DNA of 15,976 nucleotides from Nitrososphaerota archaeon (GTDB taxonomy: Archaea; Thermoproteota; Nitrososphaeria; Nitrososphaerales; UBA183). The stretch is taken from contig JAFMAA010000018.1 in the NCBI GenBank assembly GCA_029785235.1, positions 1 to 15,976 on the forward strand, in the 5' to 3' direction. Shown here piece by piece: positions 1 to 7,377 of the stretch. How positions within the stretch are numbered: position 1 is the first letter of the stretch; every line of letters begins with the position of its first letter. The translations under genes were made by a program, and so were the position numbers. Below the pieces are notes generated by a model, which saw only the letters and a list, made by a program, of their open reading frames with translations, was not told the DNA's origin and searched no databases.

Positions 1-231
1 GGGTGTTCGGGGCTCTCCTATGGCATGGTAGTTGACGACAAGTCTTCTGATGACGATTATGTGATTGAGGTAGGCGGGGCCAGAGTAGTAGTCGACAGGT
101 CTAGCGCCCCGTTCATCGCTGGATCCGTGGTGGATTATAGGTCCGAGAAGTTGATGGGGGGAGGGTTCGTCGTAGACAACCCCAACGCCGTCTCGACCTG
201 TGGGTGCGGCGAGTCGTTCAAGACGGCCTGA
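1..231 (+). CDS. A-type iron-sulfur cluster carrier (HesB/IscA/ErpA family), 3' part
   Basis: This is the C-terminal part of a gene that begins before the window; the frame is open from base 1. A-type carriers receive a nascent Fe-S cluster from the scaffold and hand it to apoproteins in the cytosol. The three family cysteines are present: one in GCSGLSYGM at the window edge and two in the C-terminal CGCGESF. Between them lie the usual beta-rich segment and the NPNAVSTCGCG ending. Most of the conserved domain is visible and only the N-terminal 30 or so residues should be missing. It ends with TGA and is followed by the convergent tRNA-Ser gene. Which member of the family it is cannot be told from this piece. 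Confidence 0.9.
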   Translation, partial: GCSGLSYGMVVDDKSSDDDYVIEVGGARVVVDRSSAPFIAGSVVDYRSEKLMGGGFVVDNPNAVSTCGCGESFKTA

Positions 232-305
232 GGCGCATCGCCCGTCAGTCAGAACCGGCGTCGCGAGGCTGACATATCACCTTACGCCGTTTCCCAGAAA
301 CTAAG

Positions 306-432
306 CGCCGGGGGTAGGATTCGAACCCACGCGACCCGAAGGTCACGGGCTGACTGGTCGTTGATCTCGAGTTGCGGACCCGCTTCAGGTTTGGGCGGGT
401 TGCCCGCGCATTAACCACTCTGCCACCCCGGC
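306..432 (-). tRNA. tRNA-Ser(CGA) with two introns
   Basis: Class II tRNA on the minus strand. The acceptor arms GCCGGGG/CCCCGGC pair fully, the discriminator is G (usual for Ser), the variable arm is GACC-TTCG-GGTC, and the T-arm is GTGGG-TTCGAAT-CCTAC. CCA is not encoded. The anticodon arm only closes if two introns are removed. Intron 1 (372-401, 30 nt) sits between positions 31 and 32 and forms a perfect bulge-helix-bulge: exon GCGG pairs with intron CCGC, bulges GC|A and AA|C, inner stem ACCCGC/GCGGGT. Intron 2 (352-365, 14 nt) is at the canonical 37/38 site. The exon left between them is the 6-nt CTCGAG (366-371). The mature arm is then CGGGC-CTCGAGA-GCCCG, and the mature tRNA is 83 nt. 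Confidence 0.9.
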
Positions 433-456
433 CCATGCGAAGCCTTCCATCGACCA

Positions 457-465
457 CTATTATCT
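457..465 (-). promoter_or_regulatory. TATA-like box of the tRNA-Ser gene
   Basis: The minus-strand sequence GATAATAG is centred about 29 bp before the first base of the tRNA-Ser gene, the usual archaeal TATA distance. It is a short motif, so support comes mainly from its position. Confidence 0.5.
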
Positions 466-496
466 CTTTGAGAGGGACGGCCTCCGTCCCAATGCC

Positions 497-1053
497 TTAG
501 TCAATTAGTTCATCGTAGCTCGCACAGATTACGAGCCGTGGTATGCTGGCACCAGCCAGGCTCTGACGCTTGGGAGGTTCTCCGGAATAAGAGACAGCTG
601 TGTCTGGTCCACCAGGTTTCGTTGCCGCCGCCAGCGACAGGCCCCCGCGCAGTGAGAAGCCCAGGATCGCAACCCATCCGTGCTTCTTCCTCGCAGCCTC
701 GATGGAATTCAACGCTATCCCAGTACCCTGTCCCTGAAACTTTGGTCATACAGCACTTCCATGACTTCCGAGGCCTCGGCGTCGGCGCCTTTGGCCTCAA
801 GCTCGGCAGCGACCTTCTTCTTGTCGCGCCACTCTTCAAGTGAGAGATCCCATACCGCGGCCATCGCCTGCTTGATGTTGTTGGGGGTGAAGAGTCGCTC
901 GTACCCCCTGTAGAGGGGAGGAACGACGGTTGCAAATCCGAGTTTTCTGAGTCGTTTACAGACGCCTTTGTGCGAGTCGGTTCCCCAGACCTCATGTAGG
1001 ACAGCCATGCAGGGCGGGCCTGTTTGGGTGGATGCGGACCCGGTGTCCCTCAA
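497..1053 (-). pseudogene. Broken dienelactone hydrolase-family protein
   Basis: Two minus-strand reading frames (1053-715 and 712-497) together give most of a dienelactone hydrolase-like alpha/beta hydrolase. The first holds the N-terminal strand and helix AVLHEVWGTDSHKG and the PPLYRGY segment. The second holds the nucleophile elbow GFSLRGG, with Ser where dienelactone hydrolase has Cys, and a following core strand ending in ASYDE. The frame changes near 715-735, in or beside GGGACAGGG. The second frame then stops at TAA 497-499, before the segment that should carry the catalytic His. Frameshift plus C-terminal loss point to a pseudogene, although a base-calling error could explain the frameshift alone. 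The upstream start is a TTG at 1053, about 28 bp from the TTTAAA box at 1078-1083. Confidence 0.75.
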
Positions 1054-1077
1054 CCAGTCCGGTTCTGCGGGCGCTTG

Positions 1078-1083
1078 TTTAAA
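1078..1083. promoter_or_regulatory. Palindromic TATA box shared by divergent genes
   Basis: TTTAAA is its own reverse complement. Its centre lies about 29 bp before the GTG/ATG start of the ThyX-like gene on the plus strand and about 28 bp before the TTG start of the hydrolase remnant on the minus strand. One box could therefore serve leaderless transcription both ways. Confidence 0.6.
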
Positions 1084-1109
1084 TCGAATGTTGGGTCAGG
1101 AGTGCTTCT

Positions 1110-1556
1110 GTGATGAAGGTCTCCCTCCTGTGGTCGAGCCCCTACCCCGAGCGCACGGTCGCGGTAGCCATGAGGAGATGTTACAGCACCAAGACCATAG
1201 AGGAGATCGAGTCAGAACTCGAGCAGAAGGGTACTGACTACCTGAGGTACCTGCTGACCAAGGCTCTCCAAGACAAGTCTCTCGATGTCTTCGAGCATTT
1301 CACCCTGACCCTCCTCGTCGAGGGAGCGGGAGACGAAGAGGTGGGAGCCCTCGTCAGGGACTTCCCGTACCTTCGCGCGACACGTGTCAAGGACTCTGAT
1401 TGGTTCGTTTCAATGAATGCCAGGACGCTCGTAGAGCTTTGGCGAGGCTGGGATGGGAAAGGCTTCGCTGGGCTCGTCGTGTCAGAGCTTGTCAGCAGGT
1501 CTGTCTGCCCGGTCTTCATCGAGGCGGCTTTTGGAGGGGGCGTCCGCGCGAGTTAA
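1110..1556 (+). CDS. ThyX-like protein lacking the FAD/dUMP-binding region
   Basis: The protein has about 148 residues (GTG 1110, or ATG 1113 directly after it). The N-terminus resembles flavin-dependent thymidylate synthase: a first beta strand, PERTVAVAMRRCYS, then a helix and FEHFTLTLLVEG, matching the family's LEHxxFTFxIEG segment. The next part of a normal ThyX, which holds the RHRxxSxxxxSxR flavin motif, is missing, and the sequence passes almost directly to a SMNARTLVELW segment. It is therefore probably inactive alone. The catalytic ThyX follows, overlapping by about 26 bases in another frame. It may be a partner subunit, or the two may be halves of one gene split by a frameshift. The relation to ThyX is recognised by motif order only. 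Confidence 0.7.
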   Translation: MMKVSLLWSSPYPERTVAVAMRRCYSTKTIEEIESELEQKGTDYLRYLLTKALQDKSLDVFEHFTLTLLVEGAGDEEVGALVRDFPYLRATRVKDSDWFVSMNARTLVELWRGWDGKGFAGLVVSELVSRSVCPVFIEAAFGGGVRAS

Positions 1557-2076
1557 GCTCATCTACAGCACAGACCTCGAGCCCTTGAAGAAGGTCCTCG
1601 CAGAGAAGGGGACGGGGTTTGATATAGAGACCCTGTTGGACCATGTCGTCTACATGTTCGAGATAGAAGATTGTAGTAGGGTGACCACACACCAGCTGGT
1701 CCGTCATAGGGCCGTATCCTACGACCAAGAGTCTCAACGGTTCTCGGCCGCCACCAGAGAGGGGGCTGTGACCCCTCCCAGCATCCAGGTCAACGAGGCC
1801 GCTGCCGCGGCCTATGACGAGGGCTTGAAGGCAGTCTATGCGGCCTACGAAAAAATGGTGACTGCGGGGGTCCCCAAAGAGGACGCCCGGTATGTCCTGC
1901 CCAGTGCAATCAAGACCAAGCTAGTTATGACGCTGAATGCGAGGAGCCTCATGCACATAGTCTGGCAGAGGACCGCCCTTCAGGCTCAGTGGGAGATAAG
2001 AGAACTCGCGACGACACTCCATGAACTCGCCCGAAAGGCCACCCCGGAGCTTTGGACGAAGGTCATAGAGCGATAG
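1531..2076 (+). CDS. thyX: Flavin-dependent thymidylate synthase ThyX
   Basis: ThyX makes dTMP from dUMP using methylene-tetrahydrofolate and reduced FAD. The signature RHRAVSYDQESQR (RHRxxSxxxxSxR) lies near residues 58-70. It is followed by EDARYVLP and by LNARSLMHI, WQR and AQWEIREL, all typical of the C-terminal half. At 181 residues it is shorter than a usual ThyX (about 220-250), because the N-terminal PExxVAxAARxCYS segment is absent; that segment is present in the preceding gene. I chose the TTG at 1531 because GAGG lies 6 bases upstream (1521-1524); an ATG at 1453 in this frame would overlap the upstream gene by over 100 bases. It ends with TAG, two bases before the mutase ATG, so translational coupling is likely. 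Confidence 0.88.
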   Translation: MEGASARVKLIYSTDLEPLKKVLAEKGTGFDIETLLDHVVYMFEIEDCSRVTTHQLVRHRAVSYDQESQRFSAATREGAVTPPSIQVNEAAAAAYDEGLKAVYAAYEKMVTAGVPKEDARYVLPSAIKTKLVMTLNARSLMHIVWQRTALQAQWEIRELATTLHELARKATPELWTKVIER

Positions 2077-2078
2077 AG

Positions 2079-3416
2079 ATGGTCAAAGCCTTTGGGACTG
2101 CCGGCGTCAGGGGCGTCTTCAACGAGACTCAGACTGCCGAGCAGGTCTACAGGTTAGCAGAGACCGTCGCCTTCGCGTCTGGGAGAGGGAGATATGGCGT
2201 AGGATGGGACGGCAGGAAAGCGTCCGCCCTCCTCGCTAAGACGGTCCTTTCAGCCATCAACGCGGTAGGGAGCGACGCCCACGTGTTCGGCCTAGTACCC
2301 ACGCCAGTGCTTGCGTTTGGGACTAGATCGAGGTCGTGTGTAGCCGGGTTCGCGGTGACGGCCTCTCATAATCCACCTGAGTTTTCAGGGGTGAAAATCT
2401 TCAATCGTGACGGCATGGAACTTCCGAAGTCCGACGAGGAGAGGATAGAACGAGCGATGGTTGTTGATGTGATGAAGCCTTCGGGGACGTTCGGGGAGCT
2501 GTTCCTAGACGAGGGAGTGATTGACGAGTATGTCGGTGCGGTTGTTTCTCGATACCCGCAGGCTTCTCAACCACTTCGCATAGCAGTGGACTGCGCGGGG
2601 GGTCCGGGCGGGCTAGCGACACCGGCCATCCTCAAGGCCCTGGGCCATCATGTCGTCCCGTTGAACGCGCAGGTCTCCTGGCGGTTCTCAGCCCGTCCCC
2701 CCGAGCCTACTTCGGCTAATCTAGCCGACTTCGTTTCAATGCTCCCGACTTTGGGTGCAGACTTCGGCTTCGCCCATGATGGTGACGCCGATCGGCTTGT
2801 GATGGTGGATGGGTCCGGGCGTGTGGTGCCTGATTCGATTCTGACCATACTTGCCCTGCGCGCCATTGGGCCAGTGGGCGGAAACGTCGTCATCTCTGAG
2901 AACACGTCCAGTGCCGTGGAAGAAGAGGCCGAGCGGCTCGGGTTCAGGGTGAAGAGGAGTCGTGTTGGAAAGACCTTCGCCGTCCTCGCGGCAGAAGGCG
3001 GAGTCTTCGCCTCGGAGCCGAGCAAGGTGGTCGACCCGAAGTGGGGGCTGTGGGAAGATGGAATCAATGCCGCAGCTCTGATTTCCAACCTCCTTTCGAC
3101 AGAGAAAGGAGCCTTGAACAAAGCCATGGATGACGTGCGTTGGAGGTACAGGCAGACGAACCTGCGGGTCGCTGTCAAGATGGACATCCTTGTTCGCGAG
3201 GCCAAGGAGTCATTCAGCAAATTCGGAATTGCCGACGAGAGAACCCTCGACGGCCTCAAGCTCGTACTTGACGACGGCTCTTGGGTCATGTTCAGACCGT
3301 CTGGGACCGAGCCCATAACGCGATTGTATTGCGAGTCCAAGGATTCTCTCTTGCTTGACACCCTGGTCCAACTAGGAACACAGTGTGTGCGGTCGTCCGG
3401 CGACCTTCATGAATGA
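2079..3416 (+). CDS. Phosphohexomutase (phosphomannomutase/phosphoglucomutase/GlmM superfamily)
   Basis: This enzyme interconverts hexose 1- and 6-phosphates through a phosphoserine; the substrate cannot be fixed from sequence. It has 445 residues, normal for the superfamily. Domain 1 has the catalytic TASHNP with Ser at about residue 96, followed by GVKIFNRDG. The metal loop DGDADR is at about 234-239. The phosphate-binding loop RPSGTEP is at about 406-412, followed by TRLYCES. The sugar-recognition loop, usually GGExSGH, reads SEPSKVVDPKWGLWEDG near 312-328: Glu and Ser are kept, the following Gly-His is not. The ATG at 2079 gives the usual N-terminus MVKAFGTAGVRG and sits two bases after the thyX stop. 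The three genes from 1110 therefore look like one transcript. Archaeal glycosylation or cell-surface sugar supply is a plausible role. Confidence 0.9.
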   Translation: MVKAFGTAGVRGVFNETQTAEQVYRLAETVAFASGRGRYGVGWDGRKASALLAKTVLSAINAVGSDAHVFGLVPTPVLAFGTRSRSCVAGFAVTASHNPPEFSGVKIFNRDGMELPKSDEERIERAMVVDVMKPSGTFGELFLDEGVIDEYVGAVVSRYPQASQPLRIAVDCAGGPGGLATPAILKALGHHVVPLNAQVSWRFSARPPEPTSANLADFVSMLPTLGADFGFAHDGDADRLVMVDGSGRVVPDSILTILALRAIGPVGGNVVISENTSSAVEEEAERLGFRVKRSRVGKTFAVLAAEGGVFASEPSKVVDPKWGLWEDGINAAALISNLLSTEKGALNKAMDDVRWRYRQTNLRVAVKMDILVREAKESFSKFGIADERTLDGLKLVLDDGSWVMFRPSGTEPITRLYCESKDSLLLDTLVQLGTQCVRSSGDLHE

Positions 3417-3483
3417 CTAGTCTGAACGTCCCTCGTCTTTGGAGTTCAGCCTGTGGCGTCACGGTGCGCGTTGGGCCGGACTC

Positions 3484-3491
3484 GATAAATA
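3484..3491 (+). promoter_or_regulatory. TATA-like box of the PolD small-subunit gene
   Basis: GATAAATA is centred about 27 bp before the GTG start at 3515. Its position predicts a leaderless transcript for the polymerase subunit. Confidence 0.6.
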
Positions 3492-3514
3492 CACCGTGAA
3501 GGTTTCCGCCGTCT

Positions 3515-4984
3515 GTGCCTGAATCGAAGGCGATCACGCGTGTCCTGTCCTCCGGCTATATGTTGGATGCCAAGGCATTCGAGATGATTCGTGCACTGCC
3601 GGCCGAGACCGACGCGGACGGCCTTGTGGAACAGATCCTTGTGGAGAAGTCCGTCGCGCCTGGGGGGACCAAAGTAATCACCGAGGAAGACGTGGTCAAG
3701 TTCATGCCTAGGGAGGCACCTAGTCCAGTCGAGCGGCCTGCTGTCAGCGACCCCGCCGTGGTAGAGGTGCTCTCGGACCCGACCCAGGCCATTGCGCCGG
3801 TGGAAGGAGCGGAGGGATTCAACAGGTTGTTCCGTGATAGATATCAGCGGCTATCCTCCATTGTGCGCGAGAGGATGGACACAAAGAGCAGCGCGACGGT
3901 CGCCTCCACCAAGAACCTGGCCCCGGGGAAGAAGGCACGTGTGGCAGGCCTCTTAGCGGACCGCTCGAGTAGGCGGGGAAGCGTCGAGTTACTGGTGGAC
4001 GACCCGACCGGCACCCTGAAGGTTGTGTGCAGGGACCCGCTAGCTGAGAAGGGGGCACTTGAAGCGCCGTTGGATAGTATGGTCGTGGTCGAAGTTTCAA
4101 GGAGCAAATCTGGTTCGCTCTACGCCGACTCTGTTGTACTTCCTGACGTCCCGGGGCGCCGTGTCGTTTCTGCTTCGCATCGGGTGTATGCGGCGCTTCT
4201 GTCTGACCTCCACATCGGCAGCAGGATGTTTCTGGCGGATGACTTCCACCGCTTCCTCCGATGGTTGAATGGTGCGTTCGGCGACGAGGACGTAGTCGGA
4301 CGGGTCAAGTATCTGGTGGTAGCTGGAGACCTGGTGGACGGCGTTGGTGTCTACCCAGGCCAGGAATTCCAGCTCTCAGAGAGAGACCCGAAGAAACAGT
4401 ACGACCTGGCAGCCAGTCTGCTCGCCCAGGTGCCGAGGCACATCCAGATGGTCCTCTCGCCCGGAAACCACGATACTGTCAGGCAGGCACTCCCTCAGCC
4501 CGCCGTGCCAGTTGACATGGCCGAAGCCCTGTATGCTAAGGACAATGTTAGATGGGTCGGCGACCCGGCCTGTGTGAAGCTCCATGGTGTTTCGTTTTTG
4601 CTTTACCATGGCAAGAGCCTCGACGATGTGATAGCCACTACGCCTAATCTAGCCTATGACAGACCTACAGAAGCCATGAGGCTCCTCCTCAAAGCAAGGC
4701 ACCTTGCGCCAACCTACGGCAAGAGGACCGCGCTGTCCCCTGAGCTTCGTGACTACATGGTGATAGATCAGGTGCCAGACGTCTTTCATGCAGGACACGT
4801 GCATACCTACGGAGAGCTTTCTTACCGGGGGACCTTGTTGATCAACTCGGGGACGTGGCAGGCCCAAACTGACTTCCAAACGAATATGGGCCTAGAACCC
4901 ACCCCCAGTGTAATCCCCATAGTCGACCTGTCTACACTAAAGGTGACACGGCGTAATTTTGGGGCCGCGGGGTTCGCTTCCTAA
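3515..4984 (+). CDS. polB: DNA polymerase D small subunit (DP1), 3'-5' exonuclease
   Basis: DP1 is the proofreading and scaffolding subunit of the archaeal family D replicative polymerase. The 489-residue protein has an N-terminal helical region (about 1-75), a linker, an OB-fold (about 115-220) and a C-terminal Mre11-like phosphoesterase domain. The metal-binding motifs are complete: SDLHIGS (about residue 231), AGDLVDG (about 272), PGNHD (about 317) followed by the DP1-typical PQP, LYHG, and HAGHVHTYG near 420. The exonuclease is thus probably active. GTG at 3515 is chosen because a TATA-like box lies 27 bp upstream. The stop codon overlaps the stop of the convergent orc1/cdc6 gene. The large subunit DP2 is not in the window. 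Confidence 0.95.
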   Translation: MPESKAITRVLSSGYMLDAKAFEMIRALPAETDADGLVEQILVEKSVAPGGTKVITEEDVVKFMPREAPSPVERPAVSDPAVVEVLSDPTQAIAPVEGAEGFNRLFRDRYQRLSSIVRERMDTKSSATVASTKNLAPGKKARVAGLLADRSSRRGSVELLVDDPTGTLKVVCRDPLAEKGALEAPLDSMVVVEVSRSKSGSLYADSVVLPDVPGRRVVSASHRVYAALLSDLHIGSRMFLADDFHRFLRWLNGAFGDEDVVGRVKYLVVAGDLVDGVGVYPGQEFQLSERDPKKQYDLAASLLAQVPRHIQMVLSPGNHDTVRQALPQPAVPVDMAEALYAKDNVRWVGDPACVKLHGVSFLLYHGKSLDDVIATTPNLAYDRPTEAMRLLLKARHLAPTYGKRTALSPELRDYMVIDQVPDVFHAGHVHTYGELSYRGTLLINSGTWQAQTDFQTNMGLEPTPSVIPIVDLSTLKVTRRNFGAAGFAS

Positions 4985-6174
4985 CCCGCGACTCCGAAGG
5001 ACGGATCCTCCGCGAGTGTCTTTTCCAGTGTGTCTCTGCTTATCAGGAGTTGGATCTTCTTCGTCCGTCCTCGTCTCCCCTTGCTGACCACCGATGCTTC
5101 CACCAGCCCCAGCAGGTCCAGGTCTCCTAGTATACCACTAAGCCTCCTCTGGGTCAGAGCTTCGATGCCAAGTTTCTTGCAGAAGCTGCTGTAGGCGAGA
5201 TACAGCTCGCCTGTGTTTGTGCCTCCGTCGAACCGCGAGACAGCGTAGAGAATTGCTTTGTTCTGTACTGGGAGAGAACGTATCGCTTCGTCTACCCTGT
5301 CCACCTCCATCTTCTCCGATGCTTTCCTCACGCATGCGTCGTCTATCCCGTGGAGCCCTTCCCTCTCTGCCACCTCCCCCGCGATGCGCAGGAGGTCGAT
5401 GGCGCGTCTGGCGTCGCCGTGCTCGGATCCGGCCATTGCTGCACAGAGGTTTATCGCCGCGGACGATGCGACAGAACGTTTGAACGCAACCGCTGCCCGC
5501 TCGGTCAGTATCTCGCGAAGCTCTTCGACTGTATAGGGGGGGAAGACGAGTTCCTCCTCGCTCATGCTGCTCAGGACCCGAGGATCGAGCCCCTCCTTGA
5601 ATTTGAGGTCATTCGAGATTCCCACTATGGCGAGGAAACCAGGGGAGAGTTTGTTCCCTGATCGTGTGAAAGAGTAGAGAATGTCGTCTCCGAAGAGTTT
5701 GACAAGATAGTCGATTTCGTCGAGCACAAGCACGACTTCCTTCTTGTTCGTGCGTATGTTGTCAGAAATCCTGTCCATGACTTCCCCGATAGCCAGCCCG
5801 GTGAGGGGTATCTGTTTCTCCTTACTTAGGTCGAGGTAGCGGGCGAAGTCGGCCAGTGTCCGATACTCACCATCAGCTAACCGCGTGTTGACGTAGGCGA
5901 GAACCAAGTTGGGATTGTTCGCCTCTGCCTTGAGTTTGGTCAATACGTAATTCACCACCGCGGTCTTGCCTGTGCCTGTCTTCCCGTAGAGCAGTAGGTT
6001 CGAAGGTTTGGAGCCCCTGAGGATTGGGGCCAAGATCTGTGCCACCGCCTTGGTCTGCGGGTCTCGAAATGGCAGGTGCGGGGGAACGAATTCTGGGCTC
6101 AAGGCGTCGCGGTTTACGAACAGGGCCCTGCCTTCTTTGGCCCTGCGGAAGATTTCGTCTATGCCTTCAGACAT
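4981..6174 (-). CDS. cdc6: Orc1/Cdc6 replication initiator
   Basis: Archaeal Orc1/Cdc6 binds ORB elements at the origin and helps load the MCM helicase. The protein has 397 residues, typical length. The AAA+ core shows Walker A GKTGTGKT (64-71), Walker B VLVLDEID (148-155) and sensor 1 GISND (185-189). The segment LDPRVLSSM (about 196-204) lies where the initiator-specific DNA-contacting motif is expected. Sensor 2 HGDARRAIDLLR is near 254-265. The last 100 residues form a winged-helix domain with TQRRLSGILGDLDLLGLVE. The ATG at 6174 gives a complete N-terminus. An ORB-like site lies 8-22 bp upstream of it, suggesting autoregulation. The gene runs tail to tail into the PolD subunit with overlapping stop codons. 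Confidence 0.96.
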   Translation of the reverse strand: MSEGIDEIFRRAKEGRALFVNRDALSPEFVPPHLPFRDPQTKAVAQILAPILRGSKPSNLLLYGKTGTGKTAVVNYVLTKLKAEANNPNLVLAYVNTRLADGEYRTLADFARYLDLSKEKQIPLTGLAIGEVMDRISDNIRTNKKEVVLVLDEIDYLVKLFGDDILYSFTRSGNKLSPGFLAIVGISNDLKFKEGLDPRVLSSMSEEELVFPPYTVEELREILTERAAVAFKRSVASSAAINLCAAMAGSEHGDARRAIDLLRIAGEVAEREGLHGIDDACVRKASEKMEVDRVDEAIRSLPVQNKAILYAVSRFDGGTNTGELYLAYSSFCKKLGIEALTQRRLSGILGDLDLLGLVEASVVSKGRRGRTKKIQLLISRDTLEKTLAEDPSFGVAG

Positions 6175-6181
6175 CTACAAA

Positions 6182-6196
6182 CAGTGGAAACACTGG
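6182..6196. promoter_or_regulatory. ORB-like site upstream of orc1/cdc6
   Basis: The plus strand reads CAGTGGAAACACTGG, containing CAGTG-GAAA-CACTG as a perfect 5-bp inverted repeat. Aligned with the origin element at 10491-10518 (CACTGGAAACAATGG) it matches 13 of 15 bases. It covers the likely transcription start of orc1/cdc6, so initiator binding there should repress the gene. It lacks the G-rich tail of the three origin copies. Confidence 0.6.
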
Positions 6197-6214
6197 TCTA
6201 GATAGGTCTTCCCC

Positions 6215-7345
6215 TTAGTTTTGCAGGGGAGCCGCAGACTCTTTTCTGAGGGCCGCGCCAATCTGTTGGGTGTTGAGTTTCCACTCGCCATCCTGGTACA
6301 TGTTGTGTGGGACGTTGAAAAGGTACGAATCGGCCGGACTGACGAACCCGATTTCTACCTTGGAAGCGAGTCGGGGGAGCGCGCTGTTGACGTAAGCTGA
6401 GACGGCCAGCAGGTCCGTCAGTGGGGTGTACATTGTAACTATGTAAGCGCCGCCTTCGAGGACGTCTTCGGACCAGAGAAAGGGAATCTTGCTGATAGCC
6501 GCTTGGACATCAGCAAGATCAGATTCGGAGAGGTTGCGAAACGCCAGCCATGTAGTCGCAGTCGCGTGTGCTAGTCTCTTTGAGGCGTCCTGGACCCATT
6601 GTATCCTATATGATGGTACGAGCTTCCACTTTTGGACGTGCGTCCTGTAATGGTATTCCAGTGTTTTCTGATGGACGTTCAGTCTCCTAGCTATAGTCGT
6701 GAGGTGCTGCAGCGAGTCTTTCTGGAGCTCTTTGATTATGAGGAGATCATAGTGGTCGAAGTCCTCTAGCTGTGGCTTCGGCTCTGGAGCCAGTGGGAGA
6801 GGTGCCTGCTCTGCGACCCGATTCCATCCTATCTCCCACTTCCCCAATCTGAAGTTGAAGTATTTGGGGTCCATTGGTTTGTGCCTGCTGGCTACCGACT
6901 CTTCGAGTGTGAAACTACTCAGTATCCTCTCAGTCACGAGTCCTGACAGGAATTCTCTGTATGTGCCTGTTGTGCCTTCCGGGAGGGCGAAAAGCGCCAC
7001 GTAGTACCCTTGGGGGATGATTTTGCCGTAATAGGTCAGATAGCCCACTCTGTTCAGGGCCGCGAGTATTTGGGGTGCCAGGCTATGATAGGCCTCGGAG
7101 AAGCTCAGGGTAGCCCAGTGTAGGTTCAGCCCTAGTTTGGGAAAGTCGACTTCAGCGTGGAACCTGAACCCTAGTCGGCCGAATCTTTTCTTAATCTTGT
7201 ACCTAATCGTCTCCTGGTGAGCACCAGTCATGCGTGATATCTGAGCAACGTTTCTCGGGCCTGCTTTTCCGATGGCTGCGATTATCCGGGCCTCTAAGTC
7301 TGGAGTCTCGTCTTTGGTGGCGTGGCTTGGTTTGCTACGAGCCAA
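6215..7345 (-). CDS. Lrp/AsnC-like regulator with two HTH regions
   Basis: A 376-residue DNA-binding protein with an internally repeated layout. A first helix-turn-helix lies at about residues 17-50 (NVAQISRMTGAHQETIRYKI), followed by an alpha/beta segment. A proline-rich linker is near 180-195. A second HTH lies at about 202-240 (LTTIARRLNVHQKTLEYHYR), followed by a second alpha/beta segment. The order HTH-sensor-HTH-sensor resembles fused Lrp/AsnC-type units. Target and ligand are unknown. The start is a TTG at 7345: the minus-strand box CTTAATTA lies about 27 bp before it, and no better start is seen downstream. It is divided from orc1/cdc6 by only 40 bp and could be transcribed into it. 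Confidence 0.8.
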   Translation of the reverse strand: MARSKPSHATKDETPDLEARIIAAIGKAGPRNVAQISRMTGAHQETIRYKIKKRFGRLGFRFHAEVDFPKLGLNLHWATLSFSEAYHSLAPQILAALNRVGYLTYYGKIIPQGYYVALFALPEGTTGTYREFLSGLVTERILSSFTLEESVASRHKPMDPKYFNFRLGKWEIGWNRVAEQAPLPLAPEPKPQLEDFDHYDLLIIKELQKDSLQHLTTIARRLNVHQKTLEYHYRTHVQKWKLVPSYRIQWVQDASKRLAHATATTWLAFRNLSESDLADVQAAISKIPFLWSEDVLEGGAYIVTMYTPLTDLLAVSAYVNSALPRLASKVEIGFVSPADSYLFNVPHNMYQDGEWKLNTQQIGAALRKESAAPLQN

Positions 7346-7368
7346 TTTGTGTTGTGAGCGAAAATGAG

Positions 7369-7376
7369 TAATTAAG
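7369..7376 (-). promoter_or_regulatory. TATA-like box of the Lrp-like gene
   Basis: Minus-strand CTTAATTA is centred about 27 bp before the TTG start at 7345. This supports the TTG as the true start and a leaderless mRNA. Confidence 0.55.
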
Positions 7377-7377
7377 C

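Noticed and set aside
510..995. 161-codon minus-strand open frame over the hydrolase remnant
   Set aside because: The two other minus-strand frames carry the hydrolase motifs; this one is Arg/Ser/Pro/Thr-rich without any recognisable pattern.
2648..3361. 237-codon minus-strand open frame
   Set aside because: Shadow of the phosphohexomutase gene; Ser/Arg-rich with no domain, while the sense strand has all catalytic motifs.
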